From NCBI GenBank assembly GCA_036501535.1, contig DASYAE010000062.1, positions 20,931 to 84,930 of the forward strand: a stretch of 64,000 nucleotides of DNA. Direction: 5' to 3'. The notes below the pieces were generated by a model, which was not told the DNA's origin, searched no databases, and saw only the letters and a program-made list of their open reading frames with translations. Positions 33,888-57,599 of this stretch are shown here, piece after piece. This DNA is from DASYAE01 sp036501535. Its GTDB lineage: Bacteria; Actinomycetota; Actinomycetes; Streptomycetales; Catenulisporaceae. A program made the position numbers and the translations under genes. Numbering within the stretch: position 1 is the stretch's first letter; each line of letters opens with the position of its first letter.

Positions 33888-34179
33888 GCGCCGCCCCCGC
33901 CGCGCACGCCGCAGCCCCCGTACAGCCTCCCTACGTATCAGTATCGTTAATTTCTTCGCGCCCCCGCGGCCGACGCCGCGCCGGGCGCGCAGTGCCTGCC
34001 GCCTCTGATTTCTCGCCGGCCGCGCCGTTCCCGACGGATTGTGGCCGGGCTTGAGTCTGGTCCGAGGGGTCCCCGAGAGACCCCCTTTAGCGTCGACCGT
34101 GCCGCCTTCCCGGGCGGATATCAGCGACCTAACGCGTGTGTTCGCGGTCGAACCGACTCAAGCAGAGGACGACATTGAG

Positions 34180-35250
34180 GTGAGAATCGTTTCGCTCAGC
34201 GAGGTGCTGCCGGGGGACCCGATCACCAACGCGGAGCTGGCCGACCGCTTCGGCCTGCACGCCGCCTGGCTGGACGCGATGACCGGCAACCGCAGCCGGC
34301 ACTTCTGCAGTCCGGACAGCGCACCCGGAGTACCCAAGACCACCACCGAGCTCGCCGTCGCGGCGGGCGAGAAGGCGCTGGCGTCCGCCGGACTCGGCCC
34401 GGAGTCGATCGACTTCCTGGTGCTGGCCACCGCCTCCCCGGAGCACCTGATGCCGGCCACGGCGGCGCTGGTCGCCGACGCCCTCGGCATCAACGAGGTG
34501 CCCACCCTGCAGCTCACCTCCGGCTGCGCCGGCGCCCTGCAGGGCCTTTACACCGCGCGCGGGCTGCTGGCCTCCGGGATGGGCCGGGGCCTGGTCATCG
34601 GCGCGGACAGCTGCCAGAAGATGTGGCCGAAGCAGGCCGACCTGCGCACCATGAAGCCGGCCGCGGTGGTCAACCTCGCGCTGTTCGGCGACGGCGCCGG
34701 CGCGGCCGTGGTCGACGCCGACGACGACGGGCCCGGCCTGGTCCTGGAGCAGATCTTCCTGCGCACCTGCGGCATGGGCCGCAAGCCGGCCCAGGTCGTG
34801 CGCTGGTACGGCGTCGACGGCGCCCCGATGGTCGACGGCCCGCGCGGCACGCAGACCCGGGAGTCGATGGCCGAGGAGGACTACAAGGCGATCGAGACGC
34901 ACGTGCCCGAGATGGCCGAGCAGATCCTCAAGGAGCTCTCCGCCCGCACCGGCTGGGACCCGGCCGGGGTCGAGCACGTACTCACCCCGCAGCTCAACGG
35001 GATCATGACCGAGAAGATCCGGGAGCACATGGGCGTGTCCGCGGCCAGCGCGGTCTCCTGCGTGGCCGAGACCGGCAACAACGGCAACGCGCTGCCCTTC
35101 GTCCAGCTGAACCGGGCGATGCGGCGGATCGAGTCGGGCGTCGGGGTCGGCGGGCGGGTCCTCGTGGTCACCGTCGAGTCCTCCAAGTGGGTCAAGGCCG
35201 GCATGGCGCTGCGGCACTCGCAGGGCGCCCTCGCGGGGAGCGTGTCGTGA
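34180..35250 (+). CDS. KAS III (FabH-like) tetronate-forming synthase
   Basis: 356 residues from GTG 34180, which has GAGGA ten bases upstream and gives the usual KAS III length. The frame is open further upstream with poor composition. The nucleophile is Cys116 in LTSGCAGAL. The third triad position is present as Asn300 in TGNNGNALPF. The histidine of FabH (VPHQAN) is replaced: the aligned stretch reads LTPQLNG, so Pro270 stands where His would be. In tetronate pathways this family makes the C-C and C-O bonds between glyceryl-ACP and a beta-ketoacyl thioester. The GTGA overlap with the FkbH gene and the rest of the cassette support that role. The missing His suggests a mechanism unlike chain-initiating FabH. 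Confidence 0.88.
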   Translation: MRIVSLSEVLPGDPITNAELADRFGLHAAWLDAMTGNRSRHFCSPDSAPGVPKTTTELAVAAGEKALASAGLGPESIDFLVLATASPEHLMPATAALVADALGINEVPTLQLTSGCAGALQGLYTARGLLASGMGRGLVIGADSCQKMWPKQADLRTMKPAAVVNLALFGDGAGAAVVDADDDGPGLVLEQIFLRTCGMGRKPAQVVRWYGVDGAPMVDGPRGTQTRESMAEEDYKAIETHVPEMAEQILKELSARTGWDPAGVEHVLTPQLNGIMTEKIREHMGVSAASAVSCVAETGNNGNALPFVQLNRAMRRIESGVGVGGRVLVVTVESSKWVKAGMALRHSQGALAGSVS

Positions 35251-37199
35251 CCGCCGGACTCGACGTCGCCCCGGCCGGGCAGGAGCAGCAGGCGCCGGAG
35301 CCGGCGCCTGCCGTCAGCCCGCTGCGCGCGATCAGTGCCCTGAAGCGCGCCGGCCTGGACGCCCCCGGCGCACTGGCCGAGCTGCGCCGCCTGCTCGGCG
35401 TGCTCGCGCAGTCCGGCGACGCGCTGGACCTCGAGGCGGCCGGCCAGGTGCTCGGCACCGCCAAGGTGCGCGCCCAGCTGGAGGCCGACGGCTCGTTCCG
35501 CGAGCAGCGGGTCGCGCTGCTGGCCAGCAGCAACATCGACCCGGTGGCGAACCTGCTGACCGCGCTGCTGCTGCGGGACGCGACCGTGTCGGCCATCCGG
35601 TCGGCCGGCTTCAACCAGTGGCGGCTCGAACTGCTCATGGGCGCGCCGGAGCTGGCCGCCCTCGGCCCCCGCATCGTCGGCTGCCTGCTGGACGACGGCG
35701 CGGTGTTCGAGCGGATCCGCGACGGCATCGACCTGGCCGAGATCGAGCAGCGGCTCGAGGAGTTCCCGGCCGAGCTGGCCGCCTGGACCGAGTCCAGTCG
35801 GCAGACCCTCGGCGGTCTCACGGTGCTGACCACGATCCCGCTCGGCCCGCTGCGCCGGGACCGGCTGGTCGACTACCGCAGCCGGGCCCGCCTCGACGCC
35901 GCCTGGAGCCGGATGAACGCCCGGCTGCTGGACCTCGGCGCGGACGGCTCGGCCGTGGTGGTCGCGCACGAGGCGCTGGCGCTGCGGGCCGGCTCGGTCT
36001 TCGCCGAGCACCGGATGCGCCACGTCGCGCGCAACGCCTACAGCCTCGGCTACCTCGCCGCCTACGCCGAGGAGCTGGCCCGGATCAGCCGGGCCGACCT
36101 CGGCCGCGCGGCCAAGACCCTGATCCTCGACCTCGACAACACCCTGTGGTCCGGCATCGTCGGCGACGACGGGACGGCCGGCCTCAAGATCGGCGAGACC
36201 TACCCCGGCAGCGCGCACACCGAGCTGCAGAACCTCGCCCGCGACTACAGCCGCCAGGGCGTGCTGCTCGCGGTCTGCTCCAAGAACGACGACGCGGTCG
36301 CCCGCGACGCCGTGGACAACCACCCCGACATGGTCCTGCGATCCGCCGACCTGGTGGCCTGGCGGGCCAACTGGCAGCCCAAGCCCGGCAACGTGGCCGA
36401 GATCGCGGCCGAGCTCAACCTCGGCATCGACGCGATGGTGTTCGTGGACGACAGCCCGTTCGAGCGCGGCATGATGCGCAGCGCGCAGCCGGAGGTGCGC
36501 ACCCTCGAGGTGCCCGCCGACCCGGCCGGGTACGCCGCCGCGCTGGCCGCCGACGGCCAGTTCAACATCCTGACGCTGACCGCCGAGGACGTCTCGCGCA
36601 CCAGCGCGTACAAGGCCCAGGCGCAGCGCGACCGCACCGCCGCCACCGCCGGGACGATGGAGGACTACCTGCTCGGCCTCGGCTCGGTGATCGAAGTGGA
36701 GCCGCTCTCCGAGGTCAATGCGGACCGCATCACCCAGCTGTTCGGCAAGACCAACCAGTTCAACCTCACCGGCCGCCGGTTCGGCACCGAGGAGATCGCG
36801 CGGATGCTGTCCGGCGGCGACTCGGCCGCCTTCGGCGTCCGGCTGCGCGACGACTTCGGCGACCTGGGCCTGATCGCGGCGCTCGTGGTCACCCGGTCGG
36901 CGAGCGGCGGCGACTGGACCGTCGAGAACATGGTCCTGAGCTGCCGGGCGTTCTCCCGCAACATCGAGGACGCGGTGATCAGCCTGCTGCTCCAGGGCGC
37001 GGCCGGCGCCGGGGCCGCGGGAGTGCGCGCGGGCTTCGTGCCGAGCCCGAAGAACACCCGGTTCGCCGCCTTCTATCCGGGCGCCGGCTTCGCCGCGGCC
37101 GGGGCCGAAGGCTCCTTCCGGCACGACCTGACGGACATCCCGGCGCTGCCCGCCTGGATCTCGACCCCCTCCCTCCCCGAGGTGTTCCATGCCGACTGA
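35247..37199 (+). CDS. FkbH-like glyceryl transferase/phosphatase (HAD family)
   Basis: 650 residues. The N-terminal third is helical and family-specific. The HAD catalytic centre is LILDLDNTLWSGIVGDDG with Asp295 and Asp297. CSKNDD (motif II) and VFVDDSPFERGMM (motif IV) follow. The C-terminal part has a GNAT-like fold (TKTNQFNLTGRRF is family-typical, here GKTNQFNLTGRRF). FkbH proteins take D-1,3-bisphosphoglycerate, remove phosphate and load the glyceryl unit on a stand-alone ACP. That carrier is encoded by the next gene, which overlaps this one by 11 bases. The gene starts at GTG 35247 inside the KAS III stop codon. This gene plus ACP is the strongest evidence for a glycerate-derived unit in the product. 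Confidence 0.93.
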   Translation: MTAGLDVAPAGQEQQAPEPAPAVSPLRAISALKRAGLDAPGALAELRRLLGVLAQSGDALDLEAAGQVLGTAKVRAQLEADGSFREQRVALLASSNIDPVANLLTALLLRDATVSAIRSAGFNQWRLELLMGAPELAALGPRIVGCLLDDGAVFERIRDGIDLAEIEQRLEEFPAELAAWTESSRQTLGGLTVLTTIPLGPLRRDRLVDYRSRARLDAAWSRMNARLLDLGADGSAVVVAHEALALRAGSVFAEHRMRHVARNAYSLGYLAAYAEELARISRADLGRAAKTLILDLDNTLWSGIVGDDGTAGLKIGETYPGSAHTELQNLARDYSRQGVLLAVCSKNDDAVARDAVDNHPDMVLRSADLVAWRANWQPKPGNVAEIAAELNLGIDAMVFVDDSPFERGMMRSAQPEVRTLEVPADPAGYAAALAADGQFNILTLTAEDVSRTSAYKAQAQRDRTAATAGTMEDYLLGLGSVIEVEPLSEVNADRITQLFGKTNQFNLTGRRFGTEEIARMLSGGDSAAFGVRLRDDFGDLGLIAALVVTRSASGGDWTVENMVLSCRAFSRNIEDAVISLLLQGAAGAGAAGVRAGFVPSPKNTRFAAFYPGAGFAAAGAEGSFRHDLTDIPALPAWISTPSLPEVFHAD

Positions 37200-37437
37200 C
37201 GAACTGGTCGCGGACGTCCTGGCCCAGCTGCTGGAAGCGGACCCGGACGCGCTGACCGCCGAGACCGACCTGTCCGCCGTGGAGGGCTGGGACTCGGTCA
37301 ACGCCCTGCGCGTGCTGATGTTCCTGGAGCGCGAGCTGGGCTCAGCGCTCGACTTCGAGCGCTACAGCGCCGCGGCCACCGTCGGCGACCTGGTCGCCGT
37401 GGCCGACGCGGCCCGCGGGCAGGAGGCGCGGCCGTGA
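37189..37437 (+). CDS. Discrete acyl carrier protein for glyceryl loading
   Basis: 82 residues, four-helix ACP. The phosphopantetheine site is Ser36 in GWDSVNAL, and the following helix LMFLERELG is typical of FkbJ-like carriers rather than fatty acid ACP. It overlaps the FkbH gene by 11 bases and the next gene by four (GTGA). It should carry the glyceryl thioester made by the FkbH protein and present it to the KAS III enzyme. A phosphopantetheinyl transferase must come from elsewhere in the genome. Confidence 0.92.
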   Translation: MPTDELVADVLAQLLEADPDALTAETDLSAVEGWDSVNALRVLMFLERELGSALDFERYSAAATVGDLVAVADAARGQEARP

Positions 37438-38198
37438 CCGCCACCGCCGTCGAGAAGAGCGCCCTGCCCGCACCGCGCAAGGGCACGTACGTGTTCCTCG
37501 CGCACGCGCGCAAGACAGCGCACGTATACCTGACGATCGACGTGGACGCCGGCCGCATCGCCGAGGCCCGCCGGGCCAGCGGCGGCAAGCTGAGCTATGT
37601 CAGCTTCGTGGTCAAGGCCGCGGCCGACGTGCTCGCCGAGCACCCCGAGACCCAGTGGATGCTGCGCGGCGGCCTGCGGCCCAAGCTGAGCCGGATCGGC
37701 CAGGTCCACGCCAAGGTCCTGTTCGACAAGACCGTGGACGGCCAGCGCTGCGTCGTGTCGGCCACCGTGCCGGACGTGGCCAACCGCTCGGTGCTGGAGG
37801 TCCAGGACGAGATCGCCTCCTACCGCGACGCCGAGGTCGGCCCCGAGGGCCCGCTGCGGCAGGTGCACCTGCTCGGCAAGCTTCCGCTGCCGCTGATCCA
37901 CCTGCTCTACCGCACCGCGCTGCGCATCCCGGCCAAGCGGGCCGAGACGCAGGGCACGTTCTCGGTCACCTCGGTCGGCCAGACCCCGGTCCGCAGCATC
38001 CTGCCGATGATCTCCGGCACCGTCGGATTCGGCGTCGGACGCGCCGTCGACACCCCGGTCGTGCGCGACGGCGACGTGCGCATAACCCCGGTGCTGACCC
38101 TTTCCCTCGTCTTCGACCACCGGGTGGTCGACGGCGCCCTCGCGGCCGACGTGCTGGCCGCCGTAGCCAACCGACTCGAAAGCTGGGAACAAGCATGA
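37434..38198 (+). CDS. 2-oxoacid dehydrogenase E2-type acyltransferase (catalytic domain only)
   Basis: 254 residues. Only the chloramphenicol-acetyltransferase-like core of E2 enzymes is present, with no lipoyl or subunit-binding domain. The catalytic signature is FDHRVVDGA with His229 and Asp233. In agglomerin-type tetronate pathways such a protein (Agg4 type) acetylates the hydroxymethyl group of the new ring to prepare elimination to an exocyclic methylene. The same function is likely here by context. The eliminating hydrolase (Agg5 type) is not evident in the cluster. GTG 37434 overlaps the ACP stop, and its own stop overlaps the flavoprotein start (ATGA). Confidence 0.87.
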   Translation: MTATAVEKSALPAPRKGTYVFLAHARKTAHVYLTIDVDAGRIAEARRASGGKLSYVSFVVKAAADVLAEHPETQWMLRGGLRPKLSRIGQVHAKVLFDKTVDGQRCVVSATVPDVANRSVLEVQDEIASYRDAEVGPEGPLRQVHLLGKLPLPLIHLLYRTALRIPAKRAETQGTFSVTSVGQTPVRSILPMISGTVGFGVGRAVDTPVVRDGDVRITPVLTLSLVFDHRVVDGALAADVLAAVANRLESWEQA

Positions 38199-39490
38199 GC
38201 AGCACCGCGAACGACGTGCCACGCAGCACCGACGTGCTGGTCGTCGGCGGAGGGCCGGCCGGCTCCCTGCTCGGCGGCCTGCTGGCCCGCCGCGGCCTGG
38301 ACGTCGTGCTGGTCGAGAAGCAGGTCAAGCTGGACCGCGACTTCCGCGGCGAGACCATCGCAGGACCCAGCGTCATCATGCTGCGCGCCCTCGGCTACGG
38401 CCCCGGGCTCGACGAGCACGGCTACCTGGAGACCACCAGGGTCCAGATGTACATGGAGGGGCGCCCGGTCTTCTCGGTCGACTACTCCAAGTTCGGCCTC
38501 GACGTCCTGCCGATCGACATCCCGCAGCCGGGCCTCATCAACGTCTTCAACGAGGACGCCAAGCTGCACCCGAACTACACCCACCTGGTCGGCACCGCCT
38601 TCACCGGCCTGCTGTTCGACGGCGACACGGTCGCCGGCGCGACGGTCAAGCCGGCCGACGGCTCCGAGGCCGGGATCCGGGCCCGGCTGGTGGTCGGCGC
38701 GGACGGCCGCTTCTCCAAGGTGCGCGCGGCGGCCGGCCTGGACGCCGTGATCACCCCGATGGAGCGCGACTTCCAGTGGTTCAAGCTGCCCCGGCCGGCC
38801 GACTGGGGCCAGGAGGCCAACCTGGTCATCGACGGGCCGCAGCACCTGGTCGTGCTGCCCACCTTCCCGGACCTGCTGCGCATCGGCCACAACATCCCCA
38901 AGGGCAAGCTCAAGGAGCTGCGCGCGGCCGGCTTCGAGGCCTTCAAGCAGTCCGTCATCGAGATCGACCCCCGGCTCGAGGACCTGGTCCACACGCACGT
39001 GCAGAGCTGGCGGGACACCTCCTTCCTCGACATCTTCACCGCCGAGCTGCCGCAGTGGAGCCGCGACGGCCTGCTGCTGATCGGCGACGCCTCGCACACC
39101 GTCACCCCGCTGCTCGGCCAGGGCGTGAACCTCGGCCTGCAGGACGCGGTCACCTTCGTCCCGGCCATCGTCAAGGCCCTGGCGTCGTCGGCGGGCCCGG
39201 TCCCGGCCGCCGCGCTGGCCGAGGTCGAGGCCGCCCGGCGCAAGCACAAGACCGGGGTCACCAAGTACCAGCGGATGCAGGAAGGCGCGCTGGGCAAGCA
39301 CAAGCCGCTCGCGGTCGCCGTGCGCCGGCTGCGCTTCCGGCTGCTGGACAAGCTCTCGGTGAAGTACAAGATCTTCAGCCGCGTCATCGACCTGCCGCAC
39401 GCGATCGACCCGATGGAGCTCCAACTGGGCCGCGACGCCCTGGTCCGCCGCTCCGCCGCCTCGGCTGCCCCGGCCGCACCGGCCGCCTGA
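38195..39490 (+). CDS. FAD-dependent monooxygenase/oxidoreductase (group A)
   Basis: 431 residues. The dinucleotide-binding strand is VLVVGGGPAGSLLGGLLARR, the DG motif is VVGADGRFSKVR, and the second FAD motif is LLIGDASHTVTPLLGQGVN. This is the UbiH/PHBH-like class. The flavin halogenase signature WxWxIP is absent. It sits between the tetronate cassette and the PKS genes with a four-base overlap upstream, so it very likely acts on the pathway: hydroxylation or epoxidation of the chain, or, as for some spirotetronate flavoproteins, a non-redox cyclisation. The sequence does not decide. The C-terminus is an Ala/Pro tail. Confidence 0.85.
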   Translation: MSSTANDVPRSTDVLVVGGGPAGSLLGGLLARRGLDVVLVEKQVKLDRDFRGETIAGPSVIMLRALGYGPGLDEHGYLETTRVQMYMEGRPVFSVDYSKFGLDVLPIDIPQPGLINVFNEDAKLHPNYTHLVGTAFTGLLFDGDTVAGATVKPADGSEAGIRARLVVGADGRFSKVRAAAGLDAVITPMERDFQWFKLPRPADWGQEANLVIDGPQHLVVLPTFPDLLRIGHNIPKGKLKELRAAGFEAFKQSVIEIDPRLEDLVHTHVQSWRDTSFLDIFTAELPQWSRDGLLLIGDASHTVTPLLGQGVNLGLQDAVTFVPAIVKALASSAGPVPAAALAEVEAARRKHKTGVTKYQRMQEGALGKHKPLAVAVRRLRFRLLDKLSVKYKIFSRVIDLPHAIDPMELQLGRDALVRRSAASAAPAAPAA

Positions 39491-39525
39491 TCCGACCGAC
39501 CGTCACCCGTATGTGGAGGAGCACG

Positions 39526-45777
<6,252 letters not shown>

Positions 45778-45781
45778 GACC

Positions 45782-45830
45782 GGATCCGCGCGGCGGTCCC
45801 GGACCCCCGACCGGGCCGCCGCGCGGATCC
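45782..45830. terminator. Hairpin between the first and second PKS genes
   Basis: GGATCCGCGCGGCGG, 19 bases, CCGCCGCGCGGATCC is a perfect 15-bp stem beginning four bases after the first PKS stop. It could end or attenuate transcription before the next PKS. The 105 bases left before that gene show no clear promoter. Confidence 0.65.
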
Positions 45831-45935
45831 CCCTCCCACATCCGAGAAGACCGGCAACGGCAGCCGGGCCGGGTCACCCCCGGCCCGGCTCGAGCCGCAA
45901 GCCATCCACCCGAGACAGCGAGGACCGTCGCCGCC

Positions 45936-55079
<9,144 letters not shown>

Positions 55080-55088
55080 GGACCCGTC

Positions 55089-57599
55089 ATGAAAACTGAC
55101 GATCTGCGTCAGATCATCGAGCAACAGCTCGGTCTCACCCGGCGCCTGCGCGCGCGGATCGGGGAGCTCGAGGCGCAGCGGCGCTCGCCGCTGGCCGTCG
55201 TCGGGATGGCCGTGCGGCTGCCGGGAGCGGTGAACACCCCGGAGGACTACTGGTCGCTGCTGCTCGGCGACCGGGACGTGGTGACCGAGATCCCGGAGAA
55301 CCGGCCGGGGCTGCGCGCGGTGTACGACGCCCGCCGCAACCAGCCCGGCACCTCCTACGTGGACCGGGCCAGCTTCTTGGACGACGTCGCCGGGTTCGAC
55401 GCCGCGTTCTTCGGGATCTCCGCCCGCGAGGCCGAGTCGCTCGACCCGCAGCAGCGGATGCTGCTGGAGACCTGCCACGAGGCGCTGGAGCGGGCCGGCG
55501 TCCCGGTGGACCGCCAGCTGCGCATCCCGGCCGGCGTGTTCGTGGGCATCATGGCCTCCGAGTACGGCCACCGGATCGCCGGCCGGGCGGACAAGAGCGG
55601 CGTGGACCCGTACTACGGCACCGGCGGCGGGCACTGCTTCGCCGCCGGCCGGGTCAGCTACGCGATGGGCTTCTCAGGGCCCGCAGTCAGCGTGGACACG
55701 GCCTGCTCCTCCTCGCTGGTCGCGCTGCACCTGGCGGCGCAGAGCCTGCGCGCGGGGGAGTGCCGCTACGCGCTGGTCGGCGGGGCGAACATGCTGTTCT
55801 CCGGCGACCTGATGGTCTCGCTGGCGCAGAGCGGCGCGCTGTCCCCGGACGGGCGCTCCAAGACCTTCCGGGCCGACGCGGACGGCTACGGCCGCGGCGA
55901 GGGCGTGGCGGTCATGGCGGTCATGCGGCTGGAGGACGCCGAGCGCGAGGGCCGCCCGATCCTGGCCGTGGTGCGCGGCAGCGCGGTCAACCACGACGGC
56001 GCCTCCTCCGGCCTGACCGTGCCGAACGGCCCGGCGCAGCAGGAGCTGCTGCGCCGCGCGCTCGAGGACGCCCGCGTCCCGGCGCACGAGGTGGGCTGGA
56101 TCGAGGCGCACGGCACCGGCACCTCGCTCGGCGACCCGATCGAGATCGGCGCGCTGACCGTGCTGGCCGGGCCCGAGGTGCGCGAGCGCACGACGCCGCT
56201 GGGCATCGGCAGCGTCAAGTCCCGGATCGGCCACCTGGAGGCGGCCGCGGGCATCGCCGGCCTGATCAAGGTCGTGATGATGCTGCAGCACGGCGTGCTG
56301 CCGCCGGCGATCGAGCCGGACGCCGAGCTGAACCCGCTGGCGCCGTGGTCGAACGTGTCCGTCGACGTGCCGCGGCAGGCGCAGCCCTGGCCGGAGGCGT
56401 ACACCGAGCGTATCGCCGGAGTCAGCGCGTTCGGCCTGAGCGGCACCAACGCGCACGCGCTGCTCAGTGCCTATCAGCCGACGCCGGCTGATGAGGCCGG
56501 GGAGGCGCCCGAGGCCGGGCAGGCGACGGCCGAGGCGGCCAGCGAGCCGGCCGGCGGGCACCTGCTGGTGCTCTCCGCCAAGGGCGAGGCGCCGCTGCGT
56601 CAGCTCGCTGCGACGGTCGCCGAACTGCTGGCCGCGGCGGGGGACCGGCCCGCCCCGTGGGTGACAGACCTCTGCCACACCCTGCGGGCCGGCCGTACCG
56701 CGCACGACTGGCGGCTGGCCGTGTCCGGAGCCGGCCCGGCCGAGCTGCGCACGGCTCTGGCCGGCTGGCTCGAGCAGAGCCCGACCGGCCGTCCGGAGCG
56801 GCTGACCGGAAAGCTCGCGCTGCGCGTGCTCGGCTCGCCGGCCGAGCTGGCCGCCGGGCTCACCGGGCTCGGCCGCGCTTTCAGCGCGCTGACGGTGCCC
56901 AACGGCGCGCCGGACGTCGCGCTCGCGGAACTGCTGCGCCGGCTCGGCGTCAACGCCGAGCCGGTCGCGGTCAAGGCGGCGGGGCAGGGCGCCCCGGTCG
57001 CCGAGCTGGAGAGCGGCGGGCGGCGCTGGCCGCTGCTGACGCGGGACCCGGCCGACGCGCCGGCCCTGCTGCTGGCCGCACTGGCCGGCCTGTACACGCA
57101 CGGGGCCCGGCTGCGGCTCGACGCGCTCTCCGGGCCGGGCGCCCGGCTGCTGCCGTCCGCGCCGACGTACCCGTTCGCGCACAAGAACTACTGGATCGAC
57201 GAGCCACGAGACGACGAGGTCGGCTCAGCGAAGGCCGGCTCCGCGGCGCAGCACCCTGCGGCCGCGGACCCGGGCGACGCGGATCTGCGAGACCTGGACC
57301 GGGAGGCGGCGCAGCTGGAGAGCGCCGAGACCCTGCCGGTGCAGACCTTCCTGCTGGATGAGCTCGCGCTGGTACTCCGCAGCGAGGAGCCCATCGATCC
57401 TGAGTCGTCCTTCCTCGACATCGGCGGCGATTCGTTCACCGCGCTGCTGCTCCTGCGCTCCTTCGAGGAGCAGTACGGGGTGGCGCTGCCCGCCGAGGAG
57501 TTCGAACTCGATGTCCCGCTGCGCGAGCTCGCCATGCGACTCGAGCAGAGGGTGCGTCCTGATCCGGCACACAGCGAAATGGCGGGGTACACCGCATGA
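55089..57599 (+). CDS. Type I PKS, terminal KS-ACP module without AT or KR
   Basis: 836 residues. N-terminal docking helix (LRQIIEQQLGLTRRLRARIG). Complete KS: Cys206 (DTACSSS), His341 (EAHGTGT), His382. Residues about 455-710 keep the pre- and post-AT linkers (LYTHGARLRLDALSG...PTYPFAHKNYW) around a region with no GHSxG serine and little AT similarity. ACP: Ser782 in GGDSFTALLL. No KR, DH or thioesterase is present. A malonate-type extension here would leave a beta-ketoacyl thioester on the ACP, exactly the partner needed for tetronate closure with glyceryl-ACP. GAGGA precedes ATG 55089, nine bases after the previous stop. Its own stop overlaps the thioesterase start. Confidence 0.9.
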   Translation: MKTDDLRQIIEQQLGLTRRLRARIGELEAQRRSPLAVVGMAVRLPGAVNTPEDYWSLLLGDRDVVTEIPENRPGLRAVYDARRNQPGTSYVDRASFLDDVAGFDAAFFGISAREAESLDPQQRMLLETCHEALERAGVPVDRQLRIPAGVFVGIMASEYGHRIAGRADKSGVDPYYGTGGGHCFAAGRVSYAMGFSGPAVSVDTACSSSLVALHLAAQSLRAGECRYALVGGANMLFSGDLMVSLAQSGALSPDGRSKTFRADADGYGRGEGVAVMAVMRLEDAEREGRPILAVVRGSAVNHDGASSGLTVPNGPAQQELLRRALEDARVPAHEVGWIEAHGTGTSLGDPIEIGALTVLAGPEVRERTTPLGIGSVKSRIGHLEAAAGIAGLIKVVMMLQHGVLPPAIEPDAELNPLAPWSNVSVDVPRQAQPWPEAYTERIAGVSAFGLSGTNAHALLSAYQPTPADEAGEAPEAGQATAEAASEPAGGHLLVLSAKGEAPLRQLAATVAELLAAAGDRPAPWVTDLCHTLRAGRTAHDWRLAVSGAGPAELRTALAGWLEQSPTGRPERLTGKLALRVLGSPAELAAGLTGLGRAFSALTVPNGAPDVALAELLRRLGVNAEPVAVKAAGQGAPVAELESGGRRWPLLTRDPADAPALLLAALAGLYTHGARLRLDALSGPGARLLPSAPTYPFAHKNYWIDEPRDDEVGSAKAGSAAQHPAAADPGDADLRDLDREAAQLESAETLPVQTFLLDELALVLRSEEPIDPESSFLDIGGDSFTALLLLRSFEEQYGVALPAEEFELDVPLRELAMRLEQRVRPDPAHSEMAGYTA

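Noticed and set aside
38195..39490. Flavin-dependent halogenase
   Set aside because: The WxWxIP signature is absent and the FAD motifs fit group A monooxygenases.
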